Of a DNA stretch of 64,000 bases, positions 35,680 to 46,755 are shown one piece after another. The notes beneath the pieces are model-generated. The model did no database searches and had not been told where the DNA came from. It was given only the letters and a program-made list of their open reading frames with translations. Source of the stretch: Chlorokybus atmophyticus. Lineage: Eukaryota > Streptophyta > Chlorokybophyceae > Chlorokybales > Chlorokybaceae. The stretch lies in the NCBI GenBank assembly GCA_009103225.1, contig RHPI01001116.1, forward strand, positions 660,814 through 724,813. Reading direction: 5' to 3'. Each line of letters starts with the position of its first letter. The stretch's first letter is position 1. The position numbers and the translations under genes are program-made.

Positions 35680-38430
35680 CTAGCTAGTTGCATTTCGAGA
35701 TAGAGGCTGCAAGGATTTGCGCAAGGCACCATTGTTGCATCGCCATGTGGACTTGTTGCTGTCCGGAGTCGCGAACAAGAGCAAGTCCTTGTTCTCCAGA
35801 CCGCGCACTGTTGGTGCTCTGGGAATCTTTGAGGCAAGCTCGGATGCGGACACAATCAACTCGGCAGATGTTGCGTCTGCTGCTGTGGTGCTGGCTATAG
35901 CCTGATGGAACTCAGCATACACCTCCTTCGGTGCAAGCATGCGCAGACTCGTGAGTACAGACACCTCCGGCACTGTGATAGAGCGCTTTGGTGGAGTGAC
36001 TCCTGTGGGCTTGTCCACCTGCAGTTGTAACAGTAAGATGTGTGCAAGACCTAACCTCTAAATATAGCTATGGATTGGCCACAAGGCTTGTTGTTCCAAC
36101 CTTGACTGCTTCATCAAAGTACGCCATGACCGCAGCCGAAACTTGCTGCAAGTTCTCCTTGTTGTCTTGTGATGCATTGGCTAGCTGCTCTGCGCTCAGC
36201 TTGGCATGCGCATCTAGCTAAGTAGTATGCGCCTTAACAGTGGCTCCGCTCCCTGAAGAGCAGTAGGTTGGGACTTGGGACAGCAACCGGCCACATGCGT
36301 GATGATGCAACAACACATGTTGTCATATATGCAACACGCATCACCAACACGTCTATACCTCGCACAGCCTTGTCGATGGCGAGGCCTTCCGCCAAGGCTG
36401 CATTGCGCATGTGCACAATAGCGTCGGTCATGCGGCTTTCATGTGATATCACACAATCCTTGCAGCCACTGCAGTAAAACACCCGCAATACAATGGTTAT
36501 ACCCGCATGCACACAAGAACCAACTACTGACAACAGGAGTAAAGGCATTGCTTACCTGATGGCTTGCTCTATGGCACCATTATGACTTGCTCGCTGCTCT
36601 GCAATACTCTCCTTCAGCTGCGCGTACTGCTGCTGTATGTGCTCGTGGCCAGTGTTGCTGTTCAGACACAAGCAGTCTCTCGTCAGTCTGTATTCAACTC
36701 ACTCCTCACCTTTGCAAGCAGTCGTACCTTTGTGCAATGTAGGACTGCAAGTCCGCCGTATAGGAGCCGATCAACCATGTTGCAGCACTTGCAGTCACCT
36801 CGACTGATTCATGCCACTGCTTCAGCCTCTCAGTTGATGTCAGGCATGTTGCCTTCGCATTACCAACGGCGTCCCTGACCTCATTGCCACTGGCCTTGGT
36901 TTAAATTCGGAAGTCTTCAATGTGCTTGTTAAGCTGCACAGCGAACAGTCGCATGATAGTCTGTAAAGAATCTGATCCAATGCATGCGTGTGCGTATTTT
37001 TGCAACCACGACTGGTACCGTGTCTGTCACTGCACTGTTCTTCTCTTCCAACATGCGGGCAATGTTTGCAAGCAGCTTTCCCCGTTCGACCCTTGCTCTC
37101 TCCTACACACAATGCCACACCCGTAAGAAACGGCGCATGCACGATGATTTATTTTCGCTAGCAGCTGTATCAGAACAGTGTCACCATGGCACGTGAGCTT
37201 GCCTGAGCTTCGCTGGCAAGATCTGCAAGCTTTGCCTCCCCTACTTTGAAGTTTTCAAGTGCGTTGGCAATCCCTCAGCAGTTGCGGCAACACACGCCAT
37301 TGCATCGATTGTGGCCGAAGCCGTATGTTGCGAAGATGCCAACCATGTCTGTATTGCCTGCAAGACAGATGCACGCAACCATCATGCATGCTGCTCTGCA
37401 TGCATTGCACATCATCAGGCAAATCAGTTACCTCATGTTGCTGCGTGACAATTGATGTCAGTCTCTGCTGACGCTGGTTCAGCAGGCTCACCTGCCACCA
37501 GCTGAGTCAGTTGCCTTTCACCCGAAGACACCGCTTCCACAATCGTCTGCATGCCAAGCAAGCAGCAGTCAGCTAACAGAGGCTTTGTGCTCAATAACAG
37601 GTAGCGAGTATGCATGCACCTGGTCAAACCTTTCACTATGTTGCGAGTGGGAGGCCTGCACGTCATGCAGCGCTTGACCGAGATCCAGCGTGTGCTGCTT
37701 GGAGGTTGTAAGGATGCTGTCAGCGCCTTCGCGCACCAACTCCTGCTGTGTCACTGCCGCTTGCAATATGTCAACCACATCCTGCAAGCATTGTACGATG
37801 GTTTGACTGATACTGCAACACACAAGCCCTGCAAGTGGTGGATGCAAAATAATCCCATAACAAGCTCAGAAACAGCACCTTAGAGTTCAAGGAGGCGAAA
37901 TTCATTATCTGCTGCTGCATAGCTGCAAGTTGCTGTCCTTGTCTGGTTGCGGCCACAGTCATTTCAGCTTGCAATGACTGGATGTGCTCCAGGAGGCCAT
38001 ACTGGAAGTGCTTGCCTGAAGCAAGGTTCGCCGTCTCCACAGCAGCCTTCCGATCTGCCGCTCATAGCATATCAGCATGGTTGCAAGTACTAGAGACGCT
38101 AGTGCATATTGCATGCAGATGTTGTATATTTTATTACAAGTTAAGTATCACTCACCAATCTTCTGAAAGATACCCAACACGTCTGTCACAGTGACATCAA
38201 GCTGGTTCCTTATGTCACCAGCTGTTCCCGCCAGTGCATCCTGTGCTTGAAAAAGAAGCTAAGCCATGTACTGTTCAAGTTGTAGTCTCTTTACATCAGC
38301 ATGGTGTACCTGAGTGCTCATGCTTCTTGATGAGATGGTCACACGCGTTGCCGCATGCAACGTGCAGCGAGCAAGCAGCTGGCAATGAGAAAAGAACGGA
38401 CTCAGACAAGAGCATGACAATAACTACCTT
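35680..38430 (-). pseudogene. kinesin-5-like stalk and tail without motor domain
   Basis: A minus-strand exon series with coiled-coil character from about 38400 to a final exon at 36018-35680. The last exon carries TGVTPPKRSITVP followed by LTSLRMLAPKEVYAEFHQ, which resembles the BimC box of kinesin-5 tails. Earlier pieces include DIRNQLDVTVTDVLGIFQKI (near 38200), LQAEMTVAATRQGQQLAAMQ (near 37950), a long coil near 37800-37620, HIQQQYAQLKESIAEQRASH (near 36600) and SRMTDAIVHMRNAALAEGLA (near 36430). One exon has an in-frame stop near 36902 (TAA) and another needs a frame change near 37270. No P-loop or switch motifs of a motor head occur upstream. Kinesin-5 slides spindle microtubules; without a motor this is probably a truncated or broken copy. 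Family call moderate. Confidence 0.5.
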
Positions 38431-39399
38431 CCGCGGCAAAAATGCGCACAAACTCTACTTCATTGCATAAAACACCGCGAATGCGGGATGGGACTAAACA
38501 AGGCCCTCACTTGGCAACTCCTGCTCATTGACACCCCTCCTCGTCATCTTCGCTCCATGCACGGCTGAAGCGGCAGCGCCATACACGTTGACATCCCCAT
38601 TTCAATTCACCTCGTCCTCCCGCTTGTTCATGTCCGCCCCCTCGTCCCACTTGCTGATGGGCGGCGGCAATGCGGCATCAGTTTAACATGCATGTTGGCC
38701 TGTTGAATCCCGACATGTCCATTGGGGCAGTGGCGCACGATGTGCCCATGGCTTACGAGCTCCGTGACGAGTTTGCGATCGAGGGTGGCTAGGAGAGTGC
38801 ACCCAATATCACCTTGTCAGCCCCTATGGCTTCCCCTGCTCCATGCAGCCCACGGGCCATTGAGGTAAGTTGCTGTCTTTTATGCTTGTGCCTTGGTAAC
38901 AATGCGTCAGGCACTGCATAAGCTTATATTCGTCCTTTGCAACATTGTGAGCCATTTTATCCTGGGTCCTGTGTACAGCCCCCCTTGCTGCATGCACAAG
39001 TGGTCTCACCTGCCGCTCCAACTCCCCTCGCAGCTAGAGCGCAACCACCTTCCGCGGCACCAGTCCTTCATGCACTGCCATCTCCTCCACGATTAGCACC
39101 GGTGATTGCGGGGCAACAATCCTTCTTGCCGCAACTGACGATACCACAGCACAATGCAACAACCGATGTGGCTTCTGCACCTACCTTAACCCACCCGCTG
39201 CAAGTTGAAGCCGGCAGTCTGCCCCAAACTTAGGTACTTTATCAGTCACTGTGACTCTTGCCGTCCACAGTTGGACACACCATTTAAGTGCTGTATGCGC
39301 ATGCAGCAGGGGTCACCACCTGCCAGCTAGTCATTAGAGGAGCTGGCCGCAACCCGCATACGGCCATCAGTCATGCTAGGTGGCCAGCTCACCTCATGG
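38431..39399. other. interval before the OTU-like gene, with a proline-rich frame
   Basis: A frame at 38979-39233 reads as P/A/Q-rich text (VSPAAPTPLAARAQPPSAAP) and may be an exon preceding the OTU-like gene; a GTAAGT donor sits at about 38863. No domain is recognised. Confidence 0.35.
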
Positions 39400-40016
39400 G
39401 ACCACTTCAATGCGCCAACGGATGGTAATTGCTTCTACCAGGTGTGTGTTTTGCGCCAGGCCATCCATAGCGCAAAGTGTCCTGGATGATCACAAGTGCC
39501 CCAGCTCGAGCAGATTTTGGGCCATGCTGGACACCATGTACGACGACGGCAGGGGGGACACTCTCCGCAAAATCACCGCCAACGCTGTCGATGCAGGTGT
39601 GGCGAGCAGAATCTTCAACTTCTGCAGAGCCATTGGTGCTGCGGGAGAGATGTCGCAGTATTACGACAAACTGCCTGCGACCGTGTTGGCTGATGTCAAT
39701 TGCAACATTGACATAGCCATGGCCAAGGTGCAACGGACCGTGCAGAGAAACGATGAGTACGTCGAGCACCTGCAGATGAATATGTTTGCCAACAAGCTAG
39801 GCTTGTTGATTGGCTGCGTGACCACTCAGCGCGAGCATGGGGAGTGGTGCCACGGCCCGGCAGCGCAGTTTGGGTTGAAAATAAAGAAGCCCCCAACTCA
39901 ATCCTGGTGGTGGGCAACACTGCTCCGGATGAGCCAGAAGCACACTTTTTGCTCCTCAAGCCTGCAAGCACCGAACAGTGGTCGTGGCCTAAGCATTGAG
40001 TGCCACCGGAGGTAAT
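39400..40016 (+). pseudogene. OTU-type cysteine protease relic, probably from a mobile element
   Basis: In one frame 39418-39475 reads TDGNCFYQVCVLRQAIHSAK, where DGNC..(Y/F) is the catalytic motif of OTU peptidases (Cys codon 39430-39432). The frame then changes; 39500-39890 continues as RFWAMLDTMYDDG, then a helix-rich stretch with HLQMNMFANKLGLLIGCVTT, typical of the core strand region. A third frame near 39905-39990 gives PDEPEAHFLLLKP, with the HF of the catalytic His strand. All main OTU landmarks are present in the right order but in at least three frames, so the gene is broken. OTU domains remove ubiquitin and are also carried by several transposon families. Transposon origin is inferred from context. 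Confidence 0.6.
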
Positions 40017-40683
40017 AGACCTGATCGGAGAGTGGCGGAATGGCGTTGCCAATTCCCCGCTACCACCGGCTGTAACCCAAAGTGCTGCGCCAATGCCTCA
40101 GGCCTCGCCTTTGTGTGCTAGGCAAGAAGTAGCCGAGTGTCCTGCACATCCTGCCTCCCCTCAACCACAGCCACATGCTCGCAATAACAAATTAGCACCC
40201 TCCCTTCTTGCTGCGGAAACTCACTTGCCACTGCACTCTGACCGTCCAGAGGCATCTCCATCAAGAAACAGCGGTAGCTCGCCCTCTCCCTCTAAGCTTG
40301 CCACATTGGTCCCAGCCTGTCTTGTTGGTAAAGAGATTGATGGAGATCTCCTGGAGCTGCGTTGAAAGATAAAGGCTTCATGCTCGACTTCATGAAGCAA
40401 TATAAGGTCGTGGAGAACGGGAGGCAACCAACAAGGACAAGGTTGTGGAGCAAGAAGATACCGCCTTACTTCCTCTGAGTAACAGTGCCACGTAGAGCGT
40501 CGACCAGGATGTGCAGGTTGAACCCAAGAAAAAAGAATAAAAAGGTTGGAACAAGGGACGCTGACAGGACCCAAAAAGGAAAGGTGAGGCATCGTTACAA
40601 CATTACAAGAAGCACAGCGCCTTGAAGCCTCAATGGGGCTGCTTGTGTGTGCTGAGTAGGCACACGCGGGTTTACAGCGTTAA

Positions 40684-41121
40684 GTGGCTGCTCAGCATCG
40701 TCTAGAGAGACAGCCGGTGCGGCACGAGCTGCCTAAGCTTAAAGCACCGACGCGCAGACGCTTTGAGGGGCTGACTCGTAGTGCAAAGAAGTTGATCGCC
40801 CTACAATACGCCCAAGACGCGCTGCATCCCCGCATGCTCCATGCCTCGAGGTGGGTGACGAAAGTATGCAATAAGTGGGAGCAAACGCGGAGAGTGCGGT
40901 TTAAACAGACCTTTAGGGATTGGCCATGGTTGGAACCCAAACACGATGTGGCCATCTGTAGTACATTGTTGCCCCTCGCCGTCCTCGATATGATGGTGTT
41001 GTTGCTGCCGCAGCAACCCGGCAATGTGCAAGAGCTATCCGAGCAGCCGAACTTCAACCTGCTACAGCAGATGTACCAATCGATGTCAATTGATGCGGGT
41101 CGAGATGTGTGCCACTACTGA
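40684..41121 (+). CDS. hypothetical protein, unrecognised
   Basis: Open frame of 145 codons as listed from a non-ATG start (MAAQHRLERQPVRHELP if initiated there). It is rich in K/R/W/Q (FEGLTRSAKKLIALQYAQDA, KQTFRDWPWLEPKHDV). No known domain recognised. It lies between the OTU relic and the methyltransferase on the same strand and may belong to the same decayed element. It could equally be an exon; no clear splice sites were chosen. Confidence 0.3.
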   Translation: MAAQHRLERQPVRHELPKLKAPTRRRFEGLTRSAKKLIALQYAQDALHPRMLHASRWVTKVCNKWEQTRRVRFKQTFRDWPWLEPKHDVAICSTLLPLAVLDMMVLLLPQQPGNVQELSEQPNFNLLQQMYQSMSIDAGRDVCHY

Positions 41122-41494
41122 GCAAACATACTGGGTGGCAAGTAAAACCATTCGAGCAATACTTGGCATGCTTTGACTGGCAGTGGCTGTATGTCATATG
41201 GAACGTCGAGCTAATTCTGTGAAAGCTCGAAGAAAATGGCGATGCGGGGAAGTACACGAGTGACGACAGCCATGTCGAGGGCCTGGATGAACGCATGCTG
41301 GACGAGACCACCAAGACCAGCACGTGATGTATGGCGGCAAATGGGCGTCAGGTGATCGAGCAGGCAGTGGAGCGTTATGCTGCGCCATTCAGATGGGAGT
41401 CGCTACGCCTGCAACGCGATTACAGAGTTTGGTGGCAGAGGCAGCTTGCACACCCGCGTGCACCATGCGTGCTGATTTGTCGCATTGAAGAGCC

Positions 41495-41495
<1 letters not shown>
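41122..41495. other. interval before the poly-C tract
   Basis: Short plus-strand frames only, one running into the poly-C tract (ERYAAPFRWESLRLQRDYRV near 41371). No identifiable domain. Confidence 0.35.
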
Positions 41496-41576
<81 letters not shown>

Positions 41577-41578
41577 AN
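41496..41578. repeat. poly-C tract next to an N (probable assembly artefact)
   Basis: 81 C followed by A and N (41578). Read on the minus strand it is an N followed by poly-G, the same arrangement as at 22908, consistent with a reverse-complemented contig end of the same kind. Confidence 0.8.
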
Positions 41579-42174
41579 ATGAATCAAAGAATCTACAAAC
41601 GTGTCCCTTCTGCAAGCAACCTCACCCGTTTGGTCGCCAAGCCTGATACAAGACGCCAACGTGTTGGCGGTGATTTGGCCCCCACCTTGATGACAATTGT
41701 GCATGTATTGTAGTTTTGTGTTGGCTTTGTGAACCATGTAGGTACATGTATAGTTGCAGCATGGTGCATGGTGCACCCGAGATCTGCTGTTGTCAGAAGC
41801 ATTGGCTGTACATGTGTATGATGACTGCCCGGCGCATGAGTCAGTGCATGGCTTGCATACCTCACTGGTTCAGAGCGTGGTCGACAGCAACAGACTCGGA
41901 CAGCGCTCTGAGTTCCATAGAATGACAGCACAGTATTACTCTACGATCGTGATAAAATGCGAGTATCCTTGTACTGTAGTACCATTAACAGATGGAGTAC
42001 CATTCATGTTATTGTAGTACCATGCATGGTACAACAATAGCGTCCATGGTACAGTCGTGCTTCACTTGAAGTGTAACCCATTTAGGGTTCGTAAGCTGGC
42101 AACCCTACATTGATGCCCATACCCTAAAGTCTCGCTCAGTTTGTGGGCAGCCGTGCCGATTCCTATTTTGCAAG
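41579..42174. other. interval between the poly-C tract and the zinc-finger frame
   Basis: The first bases encode TCPFCKQPHPFGRQA in one frame, a possible zinc-binding segment cut by the poly-C tract. Repeated GTACCAT words occur at 41975-42055 (several short direct repeats). Otherwise nothing is recognised. Confidence 0.4.
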
Positions 42175-42657
42175 ATGTCGGCGGCAGCAGTTGAATCCCC
42201 CTCACCTAAGAGACCATGCTTGGTGTGCCCACAATGCAAAGCGTACGTATGTGCCAATGGCCGTAGGCAGCAAATGCAAGCACACTTGACCGAATGCCAG
42301 CGAGTGCAGAAAGTGTGCCACGGTTTTAGTGCTGCTTGCTGGCATCGCACCACATACAACGTCGACGTGTTTGGCTGCCGCCTCGGCAAAGTGCTGTGCA
42401 AGGAACCTGAGTTTTTCCATTACGTGCAGTGTGTGTGCGAATCGTGCTCGCGCTTATGCTTCGAGTGGCGAGGGGAACCCATGCGCTTCTTTACATGGAC
42501 AACAACGGGACATGGGTTTAGTGGACAGGTGGTGGATGCTGTGGAGGTAATTCGGCAGAGTGGATCGCGACGTATCACTGCATGCTATATTGGGCGTATG
42601 CTTACTTCATGTATGCTGAAGCTGCTGTCGCATTCAGAGCAGTCTTCCACGGTGTGA
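42175..42657 (+). CDS. cysteine-rich zinc-finger-like protein, unrecognised
   Basis: 160 residues from ATG 42175. CLVCPQCKAYVCANGRRQQ followed by HLTEC fits a C2H2- or C2HC-like finger; further Cys pairs follow (CVCESCSRLCFEW). The remainder has no recognised fold. It lies 64 bases upstream of the Tudor-methyltransferase frame on the same strand, so the two may be parts of one gene. Nucleic-acid binding is an inference from the finger pattern. Confidence 0.45.
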   Translation: MSAAAVESPSPKRPCLVCPQCKAYVCANGRRQQMQAHLTECQRVQKVCHGFSAACWHRTTYNVDVFGCRLGKVLCKEPEFFHYVQCVCESCSRLCFEWRGEPMRFFTWTTTGHGFSGQVVDAVEVIRQSGSRRITACYIGRMLTSCMLKLLSHSEQSSTV

Positions 42658-42721
42658 GCGTGGGTAGTTCCATCCCCTGGCCGCTGTAGAGGAGGCAGAC
42701 CATCGACCGTTTGACAGCGCA

Positions 42722-43850
42722 ATGCATTGGCTGCGAAACGCAGTTAAGTTGGGATGCGAGCAGATGATCGGTGTGAGTGTCATGGTGTATTGGCCGCTGG
42801 ATGGGGAATGGTATGCGGGCGTCGTGGAATCATTCAAGCAAGCGTCAGGTCAGCATTGCTTCATGGCGTGCGAGATTGAGGACTTATCATATATGCATGG
42901 TGCAATGAAAAATGTCTTTGCAGGGCAGCACAGTATAGTATTCGATGACGGTGATCGACCACAAACCATCAACTTCAAGGGGCACAACGGATTCGCGTAC
43001 ACATCAGTTGACGAGGCACGCCATGTTCTGCGCGCCGGAGGGGAGAACGTCAGTTGCAAAGTAAGCCCGGACGGCATCATTGTTAGTCCCAGGCCAGCAC
43101 CACGGCCAGCCTTGACCACATACATGCCATGTGACAACAAGCTTGGAAGCACACGCAGACAAAGGGCACTCGACCTATTCTGCGGCGGTGGCGGTGCCAG
43201 TGTCGTCTATATCACGCAGGCTTTGACGTGACCGGGATGGACATAAGTCCCTCGTCTAAGTACCCGCTGCCCTTCTTACAACACGATGTATGCACGCTGA
43301 GTGCAGGAGAGCTGAGCGAGTACGAGCTCATATGGGCAATTCCACCATGCCAGGCCTATTTAGGTGCTATCCCGGCACCTCAACGGGCGGCACATGGCAC
43401 ATCCTGGAGACACCAGAATATAATACCGCTCGTCCGACATTTGCTGCTGGCAAGCCAGGTTCAGTTTGTGATTGAGAATGTGCAAGGAGCAGCTTCCTCA
43501 TTCAGACCCAATCTGTCCCTTTGTGGCACGATGTTTGGCCTATCAATTTCCGACACTGTCTGTTTAAGACACAACCAGTGGTAGCTATCCCACCAGCACG
43601 CTGCTCACACGCGGGCAAGGCGGTGAGACTGCTATCGCCGCACCTGTCCACTAGCGCGAAGAAGACAATCGTGACATCAAATGCGCCATAGCAAATGTAC
43701 CCGGTCTATGGCCTTTCAAGCACTAGGGACGGCATTGCTGCATAGCAAACAGCGCTGGGAGTGCCATGGATGACCTCGGCCGTTACCATAGCAAATGCAG
43801 TTCCTCTCGCAATGGCGAAGTGCATAGGGCGTCCCATGCTTGAAACAATG
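42722..43850 (+). pseudogene. Tudor-like domain plus C5-cytosine DNA methyltransferase, frame-broken
   Basis: The first part encodes VSVMVYWPLDGEWYAGVVES and HSIVFDDGD, a Tudor-like chromatin-reader pattern; it becomes compact if a 75-nt GT-AG intron (42849-42923) is removed. Then come C5-methyltransferase motifs in order: motif I DLFCGGGGAS (near 43167-43205), a frame change near 43211, motif IV PPCQ (near 43347), ENVQGA (near 43476), LCGTMFGL (near 43519), another frame change near 43565, CSH in the motif VIII region (near 43600), and GVPWMTS near 43757 as the C-terminal signature. The enzyme would transfer methyl groups to cytosine C5. Its short length and lack of a large target-recognition region resemble small Dcm-type enzymes of bacteria and phages more than plant MET1 or CMT. 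At least two frame breaks make it a relic. Confidence 0.72.
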
Positions 43851-43885
43851 GATATGCGCTGTGACTACCCTCCTGTGTCACGGAA

Positions 43886-45526
43886 CTATGAGGCTTGAGT
43901 GTGGTGCACTGTATTGATGCTTAATGCCACACGGCGGACTGATTGTTGAATGTTGCATGGCTGGTGTGCATTCCTAACACCGCTATGCAGGTCCACCCGC
44001 AGCTGACGTATTGCTGGTGTGTAGAAAGCCTCGGTTCTCAATTCCCGGTCCTCATCCATCTCCAACAGATCTGATTTGGTGACGAGACAAACATCGCAAG
44101 GATGTCGTGTTTGGTTGTCTGACACAGTGCGTGCGAGTGTGGCAGTCTCCTGCAACACGACAAACTCAAATGCTATACTGACAAAATACTCCATGCATTG
44201 TTTGCCAACAGGCTGCATCCGGTTACAACCATGCATGCCCACTATCTGCAAGTCGATGTTGTAGTTGGCAAGCGCGGGAAACACACGACGCTCGATGCCA
44301 TTCGGGTCGATGAGCTGCAGACCTTCTCAGCTCGCCCGCTTCACATCCCCTAACACTACATTCAAAGCGTCATTAAAAATCTCACGTTTCCGAAGAGAAC
44401 GATTTGCCTTGCCCTGCGCCCAGGTGGGATGCCCGGCCACTGCGTGAACCACTGGCAGAAGCGCTATCATAACAACCCCCATGTTGCTAGCATACATGTC
44501 CCAGCTGTAGTTGGCAAGCGATGCCACCGGAGGGTAGCCAGAGCGCTTGCCCGCGCTGTCTAGCGTGGTTTTGCCACTGTATAGAATGGCAGGCGCCACG
44601 TAGAACGCTTCCCCAACCTCTCTCCTCAAATCCACCTTTACATCCTTCCATCAATCGCCCGTGGAAGGATGGCCAAAGCTGTGCTCGTCACCACTGTACT
44701 GGATATTGAAGCCATTAGCGGCATGTGAAGTGCCATACAACTGCGCGAGCCATACCTGCTCCGACCAAAAGCATTAACAGGCATGCTGGCCTTAGAACAA
44801 ATACTGCATCGATACTGCATTAGATACTGCATTTCACAGACCTTGGCCGGCATATATGTGACGCTGATGTCCTGATCCTCAGGGTCTCCAGGCTTGCGCA
44901 GGTCAGCCGTAACGTAGTTCGGATACGGCAGCACACTCGCATGTGCATATGTGACATGGCTCTGATGGTTGAAGCACATGCACCGCACACTGTGAACACA
45001 CCTCTGACTGAGAGAAAGCAATCGTGGTCTAGAGGTAGCTGGCCACATGCACACCGGTCTCCCACTGGAGCTCTTCCATTTGAAAGTGTGCATTTTTGAT
45101 GCACTTGATGATCCGCCCCATGTCGGAGGCCGACAGGCCTTGGCCGTTGTTGCACTGCACGAATGCCACTGCAAGAGCATGCTCCGAGCCATATCACCCA
45201 GATTTCGACGCATGCGAAGGGACGCCTCCACTTCCATGTTGGCGTGCTACAGGTTTCTCAGGCACACGCACACATCAAAAGCCCTCATTCACTTTCTCCT
45301 CCTCATGTTGCTGCTGTGCGTGTGTCTCATGAAGGAATCCTTCAGCATTAAGCATGTGCGCATCCTGGATCGATCTCCTCGGTTCAACATGACCTGCATC
45401 GTACTGAAATGGACGCTGGCCGACATACAGCTTGATTTGCTTGCACACCCTGCTGCTAATAATGTGCATGTAGACCGAGCTGCGTGTGGCGAAGCGCATG
45501 TGGCAATACGGACAAAAGACTCCCAT
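43886..45526 (-). pseudogene. Plavaka/KDZ-like transposase relic
   Basis: Minus-strand pieces in an order typical of Plavaka-type transposases: an N-terminal C2H2 finger (CPYCHMRFATRSSVYMHI, near 45515), GLSASDMGRIIKCIKNAHF (near 45140), PEDQDISVTYMPAK (near 44880), a core piece with KTTLDSAGKRSGYPPVASLA (near 44560) and NMGVVMIALLPVVHAVAG, then RRVFPALANYNIDLQIVG (near 44280) and a CDVCLVTKSDLLEM zinc-type motif (near 44080). Several frame changes and stops interrupt it (e.g. before 44284). Such transposases move DNA elements by cut-and-paste. The family is assigned from memory of motif order, so the exact superfamily is uncertain. It is convergent with the methyltransferase relic and ends about 36 bases from it. 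Confidence 0.5.
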
Positions 45527-46287
45527 ATCTCACTACCAACGTCGACACAGGTGTCGCCAATGTAACCTGCATCATATTCAGCAACACGCACACCCGCCGC
45601 CGCCGCCGCCACCGCCACCGCTACCCTTGCATGCCAGAGGCGGGAAATGTGGCCGCCATTCACTGGCTCCGTCGTACCATTATTGTGGTACAATCGAGCC
45701 ATTGCACGTCCAGGGTGAGTCTCTGCACAAATATCCTAATTAAACCGTTTCAATGGTACGAAGATGCCTTTGCCAAAAGGTACAATTGAAATGGTACCTT
45801 GGTCAGCGGCAATGGCAGCTCGTACCATTGACAAGTGCTGGCAATGCCAGTCCCTGCGCATGAAAACACCATTGATAGCTCCGCCAAGCTATGCCCTTAC
45901 ATGGCAGTGATGCCGAGGGTATGTGGCGTTTGGTGGATCGTTGGCGGCGCTGCCAGGGGCATAGTGGGCATTGTGGTCGAGGTCTGGGATGAATGCCATG
46001 TTCGCACAGGGCGGGCCGGGTGCCGAAGGGGTGTCTTTGGTGTCAAATCCCACCATGCCCATTAAGGGCACAGTCAATGACAACAGTGACTCGGGAGATC
46101 CCCTAAGGGCTCCCCCTCTGAGTGGGCAAAGGCACACCACAATATGGCCTCTAAGAACATCCGACCCACCAGCGGCTGCGACCACGGAGACATGATTGAA
46201 GGGACCAAACAAGACTGGCATAACCAAGGTGGGTTACGTTGCACTGTCAATGCCACATGCTAGGGTTCTTTTATCTTGCACATGCAC
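45527..46287. other. interval up to the copia element
   Basis: A CCGCCG/CCACCG microsatellite lies at about 45596-45620. GGTAC-containing words recur at 45670-45830. No clear terminal inverted repeats for the transposase relic were found. No other gene seen. Confidence 0.4.
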
Positions 46288-46713
46288 TGTTGAAGGACTA
46301 GCATGCACATGTAGTTGAGGCAAGCATAGACACACAAAGATAGAGCTACCGCCACCAGAGCATACACAAGTCACATCACATTCATCTATTACAAGTTGTC
46401 CGCTAGTTTCTTATACAAGCCAGTTACACACACGTCTACGTTTGCAAGCACTGCGTAAGCTATACTCAGCCATTTAACGTGCTTTAAGCTGCATTGTCTT
46501 TCTTACAACCAGAGCTTTTCAACAAGCTCTTACACGCCTAATATGAGTAAGTATACACGGAGATACAAAGCAGTTAGTAAGGCTCCAGTCTGGAGTCCGG
46601 AGTCTGGTCCGACGACGCCATCTTGATAAGTCCGGACCTAGTGCTCGTCCTTACGACCTTCTACTCCTGTGTGGAGGGTCGATGCTGGTCGTATGTAGGA
46701 ATGACTCTCAACA
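46288..46713 (-). repeat. 3' LTR of outer copia element
   Basis: Begins TGTTGAAGGACTAGC and ends ACTCTCAACA on the plus strand. Just inside it (46714-46735) lies, on the minus strand, a purine-leaning GCTTGCGTGGGAGTG tract in the polypurine-tract position, shared with the nested element. Confidence 0.93.
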
Positions 46714-46755
46714 CTCCCACGCAAGCAGCTTGACCTTCAACGCTTGCTCCTGTAG

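Noticed and set aside
41331-41776. Frames running through the poly-C tract
   Set aside because: Same reason: homopolymer translation across a probable assembly artefact.
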